64,000 bases of DNA from Paenibacillus_V sp046244365 (lineage in GTDB: Bacteria; Bacillota; Bacilli; Paenibacillales; NBRC-103111): positions 2,604,001 to 2,668,000 of the forward strand of contig NZ_CP176395.1 of the NCBI RefSeq assembly GCF_046244365.1. Direction: 5' to 3'. The position numbers were made by a program, and so were the translations under genes. A model generated the notes under the pieces. It saw only the letters and a program-made list of their open reading frames with translations, was not told the DNA's origin and ran no database searches. Below are positions 54,033 to 62,082 of the stretch, piece after piece. Position 1 is the stretch's first letter. Each line of letters opens with the position of its first letter.

Positions 54033-56159
54033 ATGAAATGGTCGAAACGCATTCGTCTGTCGACGGTTACCGGGCTTACGCTGCTGCTCTGCGCGCTCGC
54101 ACCTGCCGCGGCCGTAGCGGAGCCGCCTTACGCAACCTTGAGCAAGGACGGCTTCGGACATACGATTCATACGCAAGCCGCTTATTATCCGACAACCGTC
54201 ATCGCAAACGACATTTATATAACGAAGACGGATAAAGGGAAAGAAAGCCGCGACTATTCGCCGCTCAAAAACCCGCAGGACGTATTCGTGGACGGAAGCG
54301 ACGACATCTATATCGCCGATACGGACAATAACCGGGTCGTTCACTTGGACGCGGACGGAGAGCTGCGCCGGATTATCGACGTGCCGGGCAGCAAATTGAA
54401 CAAACCGCGCGGCGTATTCGTCGATGCCGACGGAACGGTGTACATCGCCGATACCGGGAATAAACGGATCGTGAAGCTGGCGAAGGACGGAAGCCTTCTG
54501 CGCGAATTCAAACGTCCGCAATCGGACTACATCAACGAGACGTTCGGGTACGAGCCGACGAATATGGTCGTCGACAGCCGCGGCTTTCTGTACGTCATCT
54601 CGAACGGCAGCTACCAAGGGGTGCTGCAGCTCGATCCGGAAGGGAATTATTACGGCTTCTACGGGACGAACAAAACGGACGTATCGATCATGGATGTTTT
54701 TCGCAGAACGTTCTATACGAAGGAGCAGCTGAGCAGACAAATCCGCACGCTGCCCTCAACGATTCGCAACATCCACCTCGACGGCGAAGGGTATATTTAC
54801 ACCGTTTCCGGCTCCGATTCGGAGCAGGTGAAGAAGCTGACGATCCGCGGCGAAAACCTGTGGAGGGACAAAAGCTTCGGCGGGCTGGGCAGCCGGTTTA
54901 TGAGAAACCGGCCGGCGAACAGAGAGGAGAATAAAGGCCAACTGACGGACGTGACGGTCGACCGGAACGGGAAGCTGACGGTTATCGACAAGCAATCCAA
55001 TACGGTTGCCCAGTACGGACAAAACGGCGAGCTGCTGTTTTTCTGGGGAGGGCCGGTAACGGTCGGCACGCCGCAGCTCGGCATCAGCCAAAGTCCGGTA
55101 TCCGTAGCGTCGAATTCGCGCAACGAGCTGCTCATCCTTGACGACTCGCAAGGGCTTATTCACGTGCTGAAGCCGACGGAGTTCGGTATCGCCCTGCAGA
55201 AGGCTGCCGAGTTGTCGCAGGAAGGAAAGTATCAAGAAAGCGAGGAGCACTGGAAGGAAGTGCTGCGTCTCAACGCGTTTTACTCGCCCGCCTACCTTGG
55301 ACTCGCGCAGGCGGCTTTCTACCGCGAGGATTATGCGCAGGCTCGCCAGTACTATAAGCTGGCGGGGGATGGCGGCGGCTATTCCGAAGCGTTCTGGCAA
55401 ATACGTTTGGAATGGTTTCAGCACAACTTTACGCTCCTTGCCAATCTGTTTATCGCGGTTTGCCTTATCGGCTTTGCGGTCGGCAAATGGCGAAAGAAAC
55501 TGCCGTTCCTTTCCCGCAAGAAGCGGGCGGACGGTTGGAGCCGCTTCTCGCTGGTGCGGCAGCTCAAGCATGCGTTAACGATATTGAAGCATCCGCTGGA
55601 CGGCTTCAGCGATTTGCGCTACTCCGGCAAAGGCAGTTACCTGAGCGCCTTCATCCTGCTTGCGGCGGTCGCCGGCGTCATGCTGGTTAAAGAATACTTG
55701 ACGAGCTTTACGTTCATGCCCGTCATGAACGACGAAAGAAGCAATTCGTTTCTGTATACGGCGGGACTGCTCTGGCTGACTTGGGTCGTGTGCAATTATT
55801 TGATCGGCTCCATCTACCACGGCGAAGCTCGGTTTAAAGACGTATTCGTCGGCGGCGCCTATGCGCTGTTCCCGTTCGTGCTGCTGGGGCTCCCGCTCGC
55901 GCTGCTGTCCAACATCATGACCCTTAGCGAATCCTCCATCTATCATTTTATGGAAGCGTTCATTCTGATTTGGAGCGGACTGTTGTTTTTCTGGAAAATC
56001 CAATCGCTGCAAAATTACGGCGTCGGCGAAACGGTGCTGAACATGTCGCTTACCGCCGTGGCGATGGCGATTTTATGGGTGCTGCTCATGATTATTTTCG
56101 GCTTGTCCACGGAGCTGCAGGACTTCGTTTATACGGTCTACCAGGAGGTGTCGATGTGA
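54033..56159 (+). CDS. NHL/TPR/Yip1-domain membrane protein
   Basis: The 708-residue protein has a signal peptide (LLLCALAPAAAVAEPP), NHL repeats at about 80-160 and again about 240-380 (DIYIADTDNNRVVHLD, VYIADTGNKRIVKLAKDG), a TPR pair at about 385-450 (EEHWKEVLRLNAFYSPAYLG), a membrane segment near 470, and a C-terminal Yip1-like domain with about five helices (residues 510-705). The outer propeller would face the cell exterior. It overlaps the DUF5696-like gene by 4 bases (GTGA). Its link to sugar transport is shown by position only. Confidence 0.82.
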   Translation: MKWSKRIRLSTVTGLTLLLCALAPAAAVAEPPYATLSKDGFGHTIHTQAAYYPTTVIANDIYITKTDKGKESRDYSPLKNPQDVFVDGSDDIYIADTDNNRVVHLDADGELRRIIDVPGSKLNKPRGVFVDADGTVYIADTGNKRIVKLAKDGSLLREFKRPQSDYINETFGYEPTNMVVDSRGFLYVISNGSYQGVLQLDPEGNYYGFYGTNKTDVSIMDVFRRTFYTKEQLSRQIRTLPSTIRNIHLDGEGYIYTVSGSDSEQVKKLTIRGENLWRDKSFGGLGSRFMRNRPANREENKGQLTDVTVDRNGKLTVIDKQSNTVAQYGQNGELLFFWGGPVTVGTPQLGISQSPVSVASNSRNELLILDDSQGLIHVLKPTEFGIALQKAAELSQEGKYQESEEHWKEVLRLNAFYSPAYLGLAQAAFYREDYAQARQYYKLAGDGGGYSEAFWQIRLEWFQHNFTLLANLFIAVCLIGFAVGKWRKKLPFLSRKKRADGWSRFSLVRQLKHALTILKHPLDGFSDLRYSGKGSYLSAFILLAAVAGVMLVKEYLTSFTFMPVMNDERSNSFLYTAGLLWLTWVVCNYLIGSIYHGEARFKDVFVGGAYALFPFVLLGLPLALLSNIMTLSESSIYHFMEAFILIWSGLLFFWKIQSLQNYGVGETVLNMSLTAVAMAILWVLLMIIFGLSTELQDFVYTVYQEVSM

Positions 56160-58468
56160 AGCGGTTCATCACTGTCAAAACGATACTGGCACTAGCCGCT
56201 TTATGCGCGATAGGCCTGTATGCGATCGTAAAGCTGAACGGAGCCGCCGTTACGCCTGCCGGGGGGAATACGGCGCATGCGGCGCCGGCAGCCGCTCCCG
56301 TTAACGGAACGCCCGCCAAAGCGAGCTTTCCGAAAGAGAGCGATTTTACGCTTGCCGCCGAGAACGCGAATTTGCGGCTCAAGGCAGACCGCGGCACCGG
56401 ACATTTTATCGTCGAAGATAAGCGGAGCGGGACGGTTTGGCGTTCGTATCCGGACCAGGAGGGCTGGAAGGACGCGGAAAATACGGAAGCCTGGAAAAAA
56501 CATATGCAGTCCCCGGTTTTTATTAAATATGTCGAGTTCAATGTCCGCAAGGATCAGGTCAAGGAGACGAATCTGATCGAGCAGAAAGGCAATATCGCCG
56601 GCTTTCAATTGACGGATGCCGGGTTCAAGCTGACGTTCTCGATGCCGGAAATCGGGTTCGTCATTCCGGTCGAGGTTCGTCTGAAGGACGATTATGTGGA
56701 AACCGTTTTGCCGGAAGAAGGGCTGAGGGACGGCAAGTCGCAGGAGGAAATGAAGCAGTTCGAAGCCAAAAACAAGAAAAAAGACAATAACGCACGCATC
56801 ACCTCCATCCGGCTCTATTCGTTCTTGGGAGCGGAAGCATCCGATGAAGAGAACGGCTATCTGCTCATTCCGGACGGTCCGGGCACGTTGATCCGCTTCA
56901 AGAAAGACCGCCCTGCCAACAACAATTTTTATGCCGAGCGCGTGTTCGGGGAAGATTTCGCTTACAGCAACAACATCCATACGTCGATAAGAAAGCCTGT
57001 GCGGATGCCGGTCTACGGCATTAAGTCGGGCGATAGCGCGCTTATGGCGGTTATAAGGGACGGGGCGGAGTACGCGAGCGTCATTGCGGCGCCGTCCAAG
57101 TCGCTCAACCAGTATAACTGGGCGACCGCGGAGCACGGACTCCGCTACAAATATTTTCAGCCGACCGACAAGCGGAAATTGAACGGCTTTCTTACTTACG
57201 GCAAAGACGCTGCAGCATCCGACCGTTCCGTTCGCTATTATTTCCTGAATAAAGGAGAGGCCGACTATGTCGGAATGGCGGCAAAGTACCGCAGCTATCT
57301 CATGCAGGAGACAGGCATAAAGACGCTTGCTGCGGCCAAGACGGACATCAGCCTGCCGCTGAACCTTTTCGGTGCCGACGTGGTGAAAGGATTTTGGCGG
57401 GATTCTTACCTGCCGCTGACGACGACGGCCCAAGCGAAAACGATCGTAAGCGAGCTTTCCGGCAAAGGGGTCAAAGCGATGTCCATCTCGTACACCGGCT
57501 GGCAAAAGGGCGGATACAGCGAATTTGGCGGCGCTTTTCCGGTCGATCACGGTATTGGAGGCAGCGAGGGCATGCGCGACTTCGCTTCGTTCGCAAGATC
57601 GCAAGGACATTCCGTCGTTCTTGACGCGTCCTCGTACGGCTTGAACAATACCGGCCGCGACGGCTTCCGCAGCAGCAGAGACGGTCTGCAGGACCTCGGA
57701 CGCTCCATCATGAAGTTTACCGGACAGAAGCAGCAGGTGACCTTCGTCAGTCCCCGCTTCCTGGAGAACGTGCTGATCGGGGATTTGACCAAGGCCAAGG
57801 AGCTTGGCGTCGACGGCTTGCTTTTTACAGGTGCGGTCGGTTCGTACTTGAACAGCGATTACAACAAGAGGTACCTCGCCACGCGCAACGAATCTCTGGG
57901 CATTCAGAAAAATATTTTGCAAAAAGCGTCCGAAGCTTTTGACCGGGTTGTCGCGGATGAGCCCAATGCGTACGCGCTCCAATATGCGAAGCACGTATAC
58001 GGGCTCGACAACGAATACTCCTTCGATCTGTTCGTCGACGAGGCGGTCCCGTTTGCTCAAATCGCGCTGCACGGCTTGGTGACGTACTCTTCGGGATACG
58101 CCAACATGACGGATAATTATGAGACGTACCTGCTTAAAAATATCGAATACGGGGCGCTCCCGGCGTTTACGGTGACCTACGCGGAATCGCAGGATTTGCT
58201 GCGAACGTACTCGCTGGACAACTTTTACAGCACGAATTACAAAGATTGGGCAGGCGAAATCGTCAAGCAATACGAGAGGTTCAACCGCGCGCTGGGCGAC
58301 GTCCAAAGCCGGTTTATCGTCGGCCACCGTTCGCTTGATAAAGGCGTTTACGAGACCGCGTACTCGAACGGCAAGCGAATCGTCGTGAACTACAACGACC
58401 GTCCGTACCAGAACGGCGGAACCGTCGTCGCGGCCAAAGATTTCACCGTCATTCCGGGAGGGTCGTAA
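56156..58468 (+). CDS. DUF5696-like membrane-anchored extracellular protein
   Basis: The 770-residue protein starts with a single membrane segment (ITVKTILALAALCAIGLYAI) and an Ala/Pro linker, then a large outer domain rich in Trp, Tyr and Asp (GHFIVEDKRSGTVWRSYPDQ; KGVKAMSISYTGWQKGGYSE). I recognise it as a DUF5696-type protein often found in Paenibacillus ABC operons; its later half resembles a TIM-barrel enzyme but no catalytic pair can be fixed. GTG start at 56156 inside AGGAGGTGTCGAT. An open frame before 56156 on the same frame is only the tail of the preceding gene read out of frame. Function unknown, perhaps polysaccharide handling. Confidence 0.75.
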   Translation: MKRFITVKTILALAALCAIGLYAIVKLNGAAVTPAGGNTAHAAPAAAPVNGTPAKASFPKESDFTLAAENANLRLKADRGTGHFIVEDKRSGTVWRSYPDQEGWKDAENTEAWKKHMQSPVFIKYVEFNVRKDQVKETNLIEQKGNIAGFQLTDAGFKLTFSMPEIGFVIPVEVRLKDDYVETVLPEEGLRDGKSQEEMKQFEAKNKKKDNNARITSIRLYSFLGAEASDEENGYLLIPDGPGTLIRFKKDRPANNNFYAERVFGEDFAYSNNIHTSIRKPVRMPVYGIKSGDSALMAVIRDGAEYASVIAAPSKSLNQYNWATAEHGLRYKYFQPTDKRKLNGFLTYGKDAAASDRSVRYYFLNKGEADYVGMAAKYRSYLMQETGIKTLAAAKTDISLPLNLFGADVVKGFWRDSYLPLTTTAQAKTIVSELSGKGVKAMSISYTGWQKGGYSEFGGAFPVDHGIGGSEGMRDFASFARSQGHSVVLDASSYGLNNTGRDGFRSSRDGLQDLGRSIMKFTGQKQQVTFVSPRFLENVLIGDLTKAKELGVDGLLFTGAVGSYLNSDYNKRYLATRNESLGIQKNILQKASEAFDRVVADEPNAYALQYAKHVYGLDNEYSFDLFVDEAVPFAQIALHGLVTYSSGYANMTDNYETYLLKNIEYGALPAFTVTYAESQDLLRTYSLDNFYSTNYKDWAGEIVKQYERFNRALGDVQSRFIVGHRSLDKGVYETAYSNGKRIVVNYNDRPYQNGGTVVAAKDFTVIPGGS

Positions 58469-58469
58469 C

Positions 58470-59342
58470 ATGCGCCATTCTAGAAAGTTACCGGCTTTCT
58501 TCCGCAAGTTCGAAGGATATTTGTTCGTCGGGCCGTGGCTAACGGGCTTTCTTCTGTTCATGGCTTTTCCGCTGGGGTTTTCGCTGTTCATGAGCTTTCA
58601 TAAGGTAACCCGGCTGCCGTCGCGCTTCAAGTATGAGTTCCAAGGATTGAAAAATTACAACGAAATTTTGTTCGGCAGCTCCGCGCTGCACGACAAACTG
58701 ATTCCGTTCTTTCAGGAAATTATCATCATGATTCCGGTCATTCTGGTGTTCTCGCTGTTTATCGCGATCATGCTGAATCAGGATTTTCCCGGCAGAATGC
58801 TATTCCGCGTCGTCTATTTCGTTCCGGTTATTTTTACGTCGGGCTACATCATGATGGAATTCGTGAATCAGGGCGAAGGAACGCTCGGACTGCTCGAAAG
58901 GTTTTCGGTGGGCGACTATTTGTACCAGATACTGGGCGACAGCTCGTGGTCGAAGCCGATCATGAATGTGCTGAACCGTTTCGTGCTGGTGCTGTGGTAT
59001 TCCGGCGTGCAGATTATGATATTCCTCGCAGGCAGGCAAACGATCTCGAAGTCGGCGTACGAATCGGCGAGAATCGACGGGGCGACGCCTTGGGAAGTGT
59101 TCTGGAAAATAACGCTGCCGGCGATGTCGCCGTTCATCCTGCTGAATCTGATCTATACGGTGGTCGACATGTTCACCTATCCGTACAACCCGGTCAACGA
59201 ACTGATCACGGCCGGCAACTACGGCTACAACAGCGCGATGGCGTGGATCTATTTCCTGATCATCGTCATTTTCCTAGGACTCGTGCTGCTGCTTTACCAC
59301 CGGATTCAAAAACAGACGGCCGGATTGGGCAAAACGCTATAA
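58470..59342 (+). CDS. Sugar ABC transporter permease (MalF/UgpA type), second pair
   Basis: The 290-residue protein has about six helices and the EAA motif (ESARIDGATPWEVFWKITLP, near residues 196-215). GGGAGGG precedes the ATG, one base after the previous stop. It starts the second permease pair of the operon. No binding-protein gene is directly beside this pair, so it may use the lipoprotein at 46533. Substrate unknown. Confidence 0.93.
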   Translation: MRHSRKLPAFFRKFEGYLFVGPWLTGFLLFMAFPLGFSLFMSFHKVTRLPSRFKYEFQGLKNYNEILFGSSALHDKLIPFFQEIIIMIPVILVFSLFIAIMLNQDFPGRMLFRVVYFVPVIFTSGYIMMEFVNQGEGTLGLLERFSVGDYLYQILGDSSWSKPIMNVLNRFVLVLWYSGVQIMIFLAGRQTISKSAYESARIDGATPWEVFWKITLPAMSPFILLNLIYTVVDMFTYPYNPVNELITAGNYGYNSAMAWIYFLIIVIFLGLVLLLYHRIQKQTAGLGKTL

Positions 59343-59367
59343 GCCGGCGAGGAAGGAGGATACCCTT

Positions 59368-60330
59368 ATGATCGGCAAACTGACTACCGTCAAAATGAAG
59401 ACGCTCGTAAAGCGAAGCGGGCTGCAAAAGGTCCTGTACTATGTGCTCGGCCGCGAAATCAACAAAGGGCTGCTGTTCAAGCTGGCACTGATGTGGATTT
59501 TGCTGGTGACGTCCTATATTTACTTGAATCCGATTATGAAAATGCTCGTCAAAATGGTCATGAACGAAGACGATCTGCTCGATCCGACCGTGACATGGAT
59601 GCCGTCCGAGCTGTATTGGGGGCATCTGGAGCGGGCGGTGCAGGTGCTCAACTACTTCAAATCGATGACGATCAGCATCACGATTTCAAGCTTAAGCGCC
59701 ATTTTTCACTGCTTGACGTGCGGATTGATGGGCTATGCGCTCGCGCGGATGAAGTTTCCGTTCAAGAAGCTGATGGTGTTCTTCCTGGTGCTCACGTTCA
59801 TTATGCCGCCGCAGGTGACCGTGCTGCCGATGATCATGATGTATACGAAGCTGGGCTTCCAAAATCAGCTCGTTTCGCTCGTCGTTCCCGCGATATTCGG
59901 CTTCGGGATCAAGGGCGCTCTGTTCGTCATCATTTTCCGGCAATTTTTCATGACCCAGCCCAAGGAGCTTGAGGAAGCGGCCAAAATCGACGGGGCGAGC
60001 ACGTTCAAGTTTTATTGGAGGGTGATGTTCCCGCTTTCGAAGCCGGCGATTCTCGTCGTGTCGCTGTTCTCGTTCGTATGGACGTGGAACGATACGTATT
60101 TGCCTAAAATGTTCATGAACGGGGCGACGAATGTGCCGCTTGCCTTGCAAATGTCGCGCCTCGATGCGAGCATCAAAAACTTGCTGGCCAGCGACGACGG
60201 GTCGCTACTGCTGCTGGAGGCGATCAAAATGTCGGCGAGCTTCCTGGCGCTGCTGCCGCCGCTGCTTATTTTTATGTTTGCGCAGAGGTACTTTGTGGAG
60301 AGTGTGGAGCGGACGGGATTGGTGGAGTAA
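59368..60330 (+). CDS. Sugar ABC transporter permease (MalG/UgpE type), second pair
   Basis: The 320-residue protein has a short polar N terminus, about six helices and the EAA loop (EEAAKIDGASTFKFYWRVMF, near 206-225). AAGGAGG lies 7 bases before the ATG. It ends the operon; the next 0.9 kb hold no gene. It forms a channel with the permease at 58470. Confidence 0.93.
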   Translation: MIGKLTTVKMKTLVKRSGLQKVLYYVLGREINKGLLFKLALMWILLVTSYIYLNPIMKMLVKMVMNEDDLLDPTVTWMPSELYWGHLERAVQVLNYFKSMTISITISSLSAIFHCLTCGLMGYALARMKFPFKKLMVFFLVLTFIMPPQVTVLPMIMMYTKLGFQNQLVSLVVPAIFGFGIKGALFVIIFRQFFMTQPKELEEAAKIDGASTFKFYWRVMFPLSKPAILVVSLFSFVWTWNDTYLPKMFMNGATNVPLALQMSRLDASIKNLLASDDGSLLLLEAIKMSASFLALLPPLLIFMFAQRYFVESVERTGLVE

Positions 60331-60490
60331 GAGGAGTAGATGCAGCTGGTTCGATGAGGGGAAAATGAGCAATAAATGCGAGATGGGTGCGAGTTGAATA
60401 AGGATGAATGAGGGATAAATACGGGATGAGTACGAGATGAATTAGGGTTGAATGTATGCGAGAAAAAAGATCGGAATGAAAAGCTTACGA

Positions 60491-60613
60491 GATGGGGGTA
60501 TCTCCCTACGGCCACTCTTGTGTTCAGGAAATTTGGATTTATAGCCGCCCTACCGCGGACATTTCCCGAACACAAAGGCGGACGCTTTCGCTCCTCCACG
60601 AGACACCCCCATC
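60491..60613. repeat. Long imperfect inverted repeat
   Basis: Outer arms GATGGGGGTATCTC (60491-60504) and GAGACACCCCCATC (60600-60613) match 13 of 14. Inner arms CTTGTGTTCAGGAAAT (60517-60532) and ATTTCCCGAACACAAAG (60561-60577) match closely, separated by unpaired stretches. The size of about 123 bp is that of a small MITE-like element or a structured RNA end for the long operon. Confidence 0.6.
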
Positions 60614-60689
60614 CCTCCAGCATTCATTCTCATTCACAAACTCAAAACCGACGCGAGATAACCCATGCATCATCGCCGCCAGGAAGAGG

Positions 60690-60734
60690 AAAAAAAGGAG
60701 CAGCTGCCGTCTATTCTTCACGGCAGCCGCTGCC
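60690..60734 (-). terminator. Minus-strand intrinsic terminator with no gene close by
   Basis: On the minus strand GCAGCGGCTGCCGT pairs with ACGGCAGCTGC around a 9-base loop, followed by TCC and eight T (about 60697-60690). It would end a transcript coming from the right. The nearest minus-strand gene ends at 61246, about 510 bases away, so a long 3' UTR or a small RNA through the repeat cluster is implied. Confidence 0.7.
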
Positions 60735-60882
60735 CAATTGTATGCTGCGACTTTGCTGAATATCGCTTATTTTCACCTCGCCAGATTCGCCATACATCCA
60801 GTATCGCAACATAATAAGAACGATCGATCAACAATACCGAAGCCGGGAACGCCCCCGCCGATTGTTGCGAGCGCAATCTTAG

Positions 60883-61085
60883 AGGTTAGCGGATTCTAAG
60901 GGCGTTATTCCGAGCCAATATCCGTTTTTTGAGCGTTAGCGGATTTTGAGGGCGCTATTTTATTATAAACGTTCAATATGGTCCCTTTCGAACGGATGCC
61001 GGCGATTATAAGACCTTGTAAATCCGCTATTTATGTAAACAGGCCCATTTCAACCCCAATAGCGCCGTCAGAATCCGTTAAGTCG
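60883..61085. repeat. Second cluster of four degenerate ~26-bp units
   Basis: Forward units at about 60885 (GTTAGCGGATTCTAAGGGCG) and 60934 (GTTAGCGGATTTTGAGGGCG), inverted units at about 61003 (ATTATAAGACC to AATCCGCTATTTATG) and 61055 (CCAATAGCGCCGTCAGAATC). The order, two forward then two inverted, and spacing of 49-70 bases copy the cluster at 43457-43640. Outer units (60885 and 61055) and inner units (60934 and 61003) can pair to give a nested hairpin. Confidence 0.6.
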
Positions 61086-61245
61086 GATTTTTGGACTTTC
61101 GGTGTCTTGGGGGTTTTTAGAACTCGGGTTTTTCACCGCTCTTTTTGAAGCTGACAACCCCCGTGGAATCGGATTAATGACCGATCGGCCTTATAACGGT
61201 TGCCTTCTCATTCGCATGAACATCGTCCGGTAACCGTTTGCAAAG

Positions 61246-62082
61246 CTACGAAGGGCGGAGCCGGTTGCGAAATTCGCCGGGCGAGTAATTGGTGTATTGC
61301 TTGTAAACGCGGGATAAATAATGGACCTCCATGCCGACCTGCTCGCCGATTTCGGAGAGGGTCAGATCGGTCGTCGTCAGGAGCGTTTTCGCCTTTTCGA
61401 TGCGTACTTTGTTCAAGTATTGCACCGGGGTCATATTCATTTTGGATTTGAAGAAACGGGTAAAGTAGTTGGTATTATAGTGGACCAGCTTGGCGAGCTG
61501 CTCGACGGATATCGGGCGATCGAGATGCTCCTCGATATATTTGAATATCGTGTTGAGCTTCTGGGCCGACGGCGACATCGAGAGCGAGATCTGATCCTCG
61601 GGAATGATGGAGAAAAAATAGCGCAATAGCTCGTACAACGCCGTTTTGCGCCGCAAAGGGGACGTCAGATCGCGGCTGGCGTACGAGGCGATAAGCTCCT
61701 GGAACAAACGCTCCAAATAGGGCTCGTCAGGAACGCGAACGATGTAAGGAAGCTCGATCAATTGGAAGAGTTGAATCGTTTCAACTAAGGCCGTAAAATG
61801 ACACCAGTATTTTCGGTACGAATTTTCGTTGATGACCGAAATCGAGTGGACGGCGCCGGCAGGCATGAGCACAAGCTCCCCGGACTGCGGGTAATATTCG
61901 CGGTTGTTGATTTTGATCCAGCCTTCGCCTTCGCGGATGAAATAAAGCCTGTTATACTCGGGCTTCATATCGTAAAAACGCCATTGCTGGCTCACCTTAT
62001 CCATTTGCGCGATCAACAGCTTCATGGCGGTGTTGCCAAAATAGTTTTGGATCAGCTTCTTTTTCGCGGTATCCATGTTCAT
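61246..62082 (-). CDS. AraC-family transcriptional regulator with cupin-type sensor
   Basis: The 278-residue regulator has a cupin-like N-terminal domain (RLYFIREGEGWIKINNREYY, then GELVLMPAGAVHSISV) and two C-terminal helix-turn-helix motifs (ISVEQLAKLVHYNTNYFTRF and LSEIGEQVGMEVHYLSRVYK). It is divergent from the GH88/GH29 pair, which it probably controls. The LacI-type 16-mer GTTGAATCGTTTCAAC lies in its coding sequence at 61770-61785. Confidence 0.92.
   Translation of the reverse strand: MNMDTAKKKLIQNYFGNTAMKLLIAQMDKVSQQWRFYDMKPEYNRLYFIREGEGWIKINNREYYPQSGELVLMPAGAVHSISVINENSYRKYWCHFTALVETIQLFQLIELPYIVRVPDEPYLERLFQELIASYASRDLTSPLRRKTALYELLRYFFSIIPEDQISLSMSPSAQKLNTIFKYIEEHLDRPISVEQLAKLVHYNTNYFTRFFKSKMNMTPVQYLNKVRIEKAKTLLTTTDLTLSEIGEQVGMEVHYLSRVYKQYTNYSPGEFRNRLRPS
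61770..61785. promoter_or_regulatory. LacI-type palindrome inside the AraC gene
   Basis: GTTGAATCGTTTCAAC is identical to 43407-43422. It encodes VETIQ on the minus strand, about 300 bases into the gene. It may act as a roadblock operator or be a coincidence of coding; the exact 16-mer match argues against pure chance. Confidence 0.35.

Larger units (their letters stand above)
60331..61245. other. 915-bp intergenic region, structured, no gene supported
   Basis: No gene is supported. In order: a purine-rich, degenerate GATGA/ATAAAT tract (about 60355-60470); a long inverted repeat (60491-60613); a minus-strand intrinsic terminator (about 60690-60734); and a four-unit repeat cluster (about 60883-61085). 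It also must hold the 3' end of the AraC transcript from 61246. The pieces are listed separately. Confidence 0.6.

Noticed and set aside
56201..58591. Minus-strand open frame of about 796 codons
   Set aside because: Antisense shadow of the DUF5696-like gene. It is His/Arg/Val-rich without domains, and the plus frame has coupled start signals.
60355..60470. Tandem repeat in the purine-rich tract
   Set aside because: GATGA/ATAAAT words recur but no constant period could be fixed by eye.
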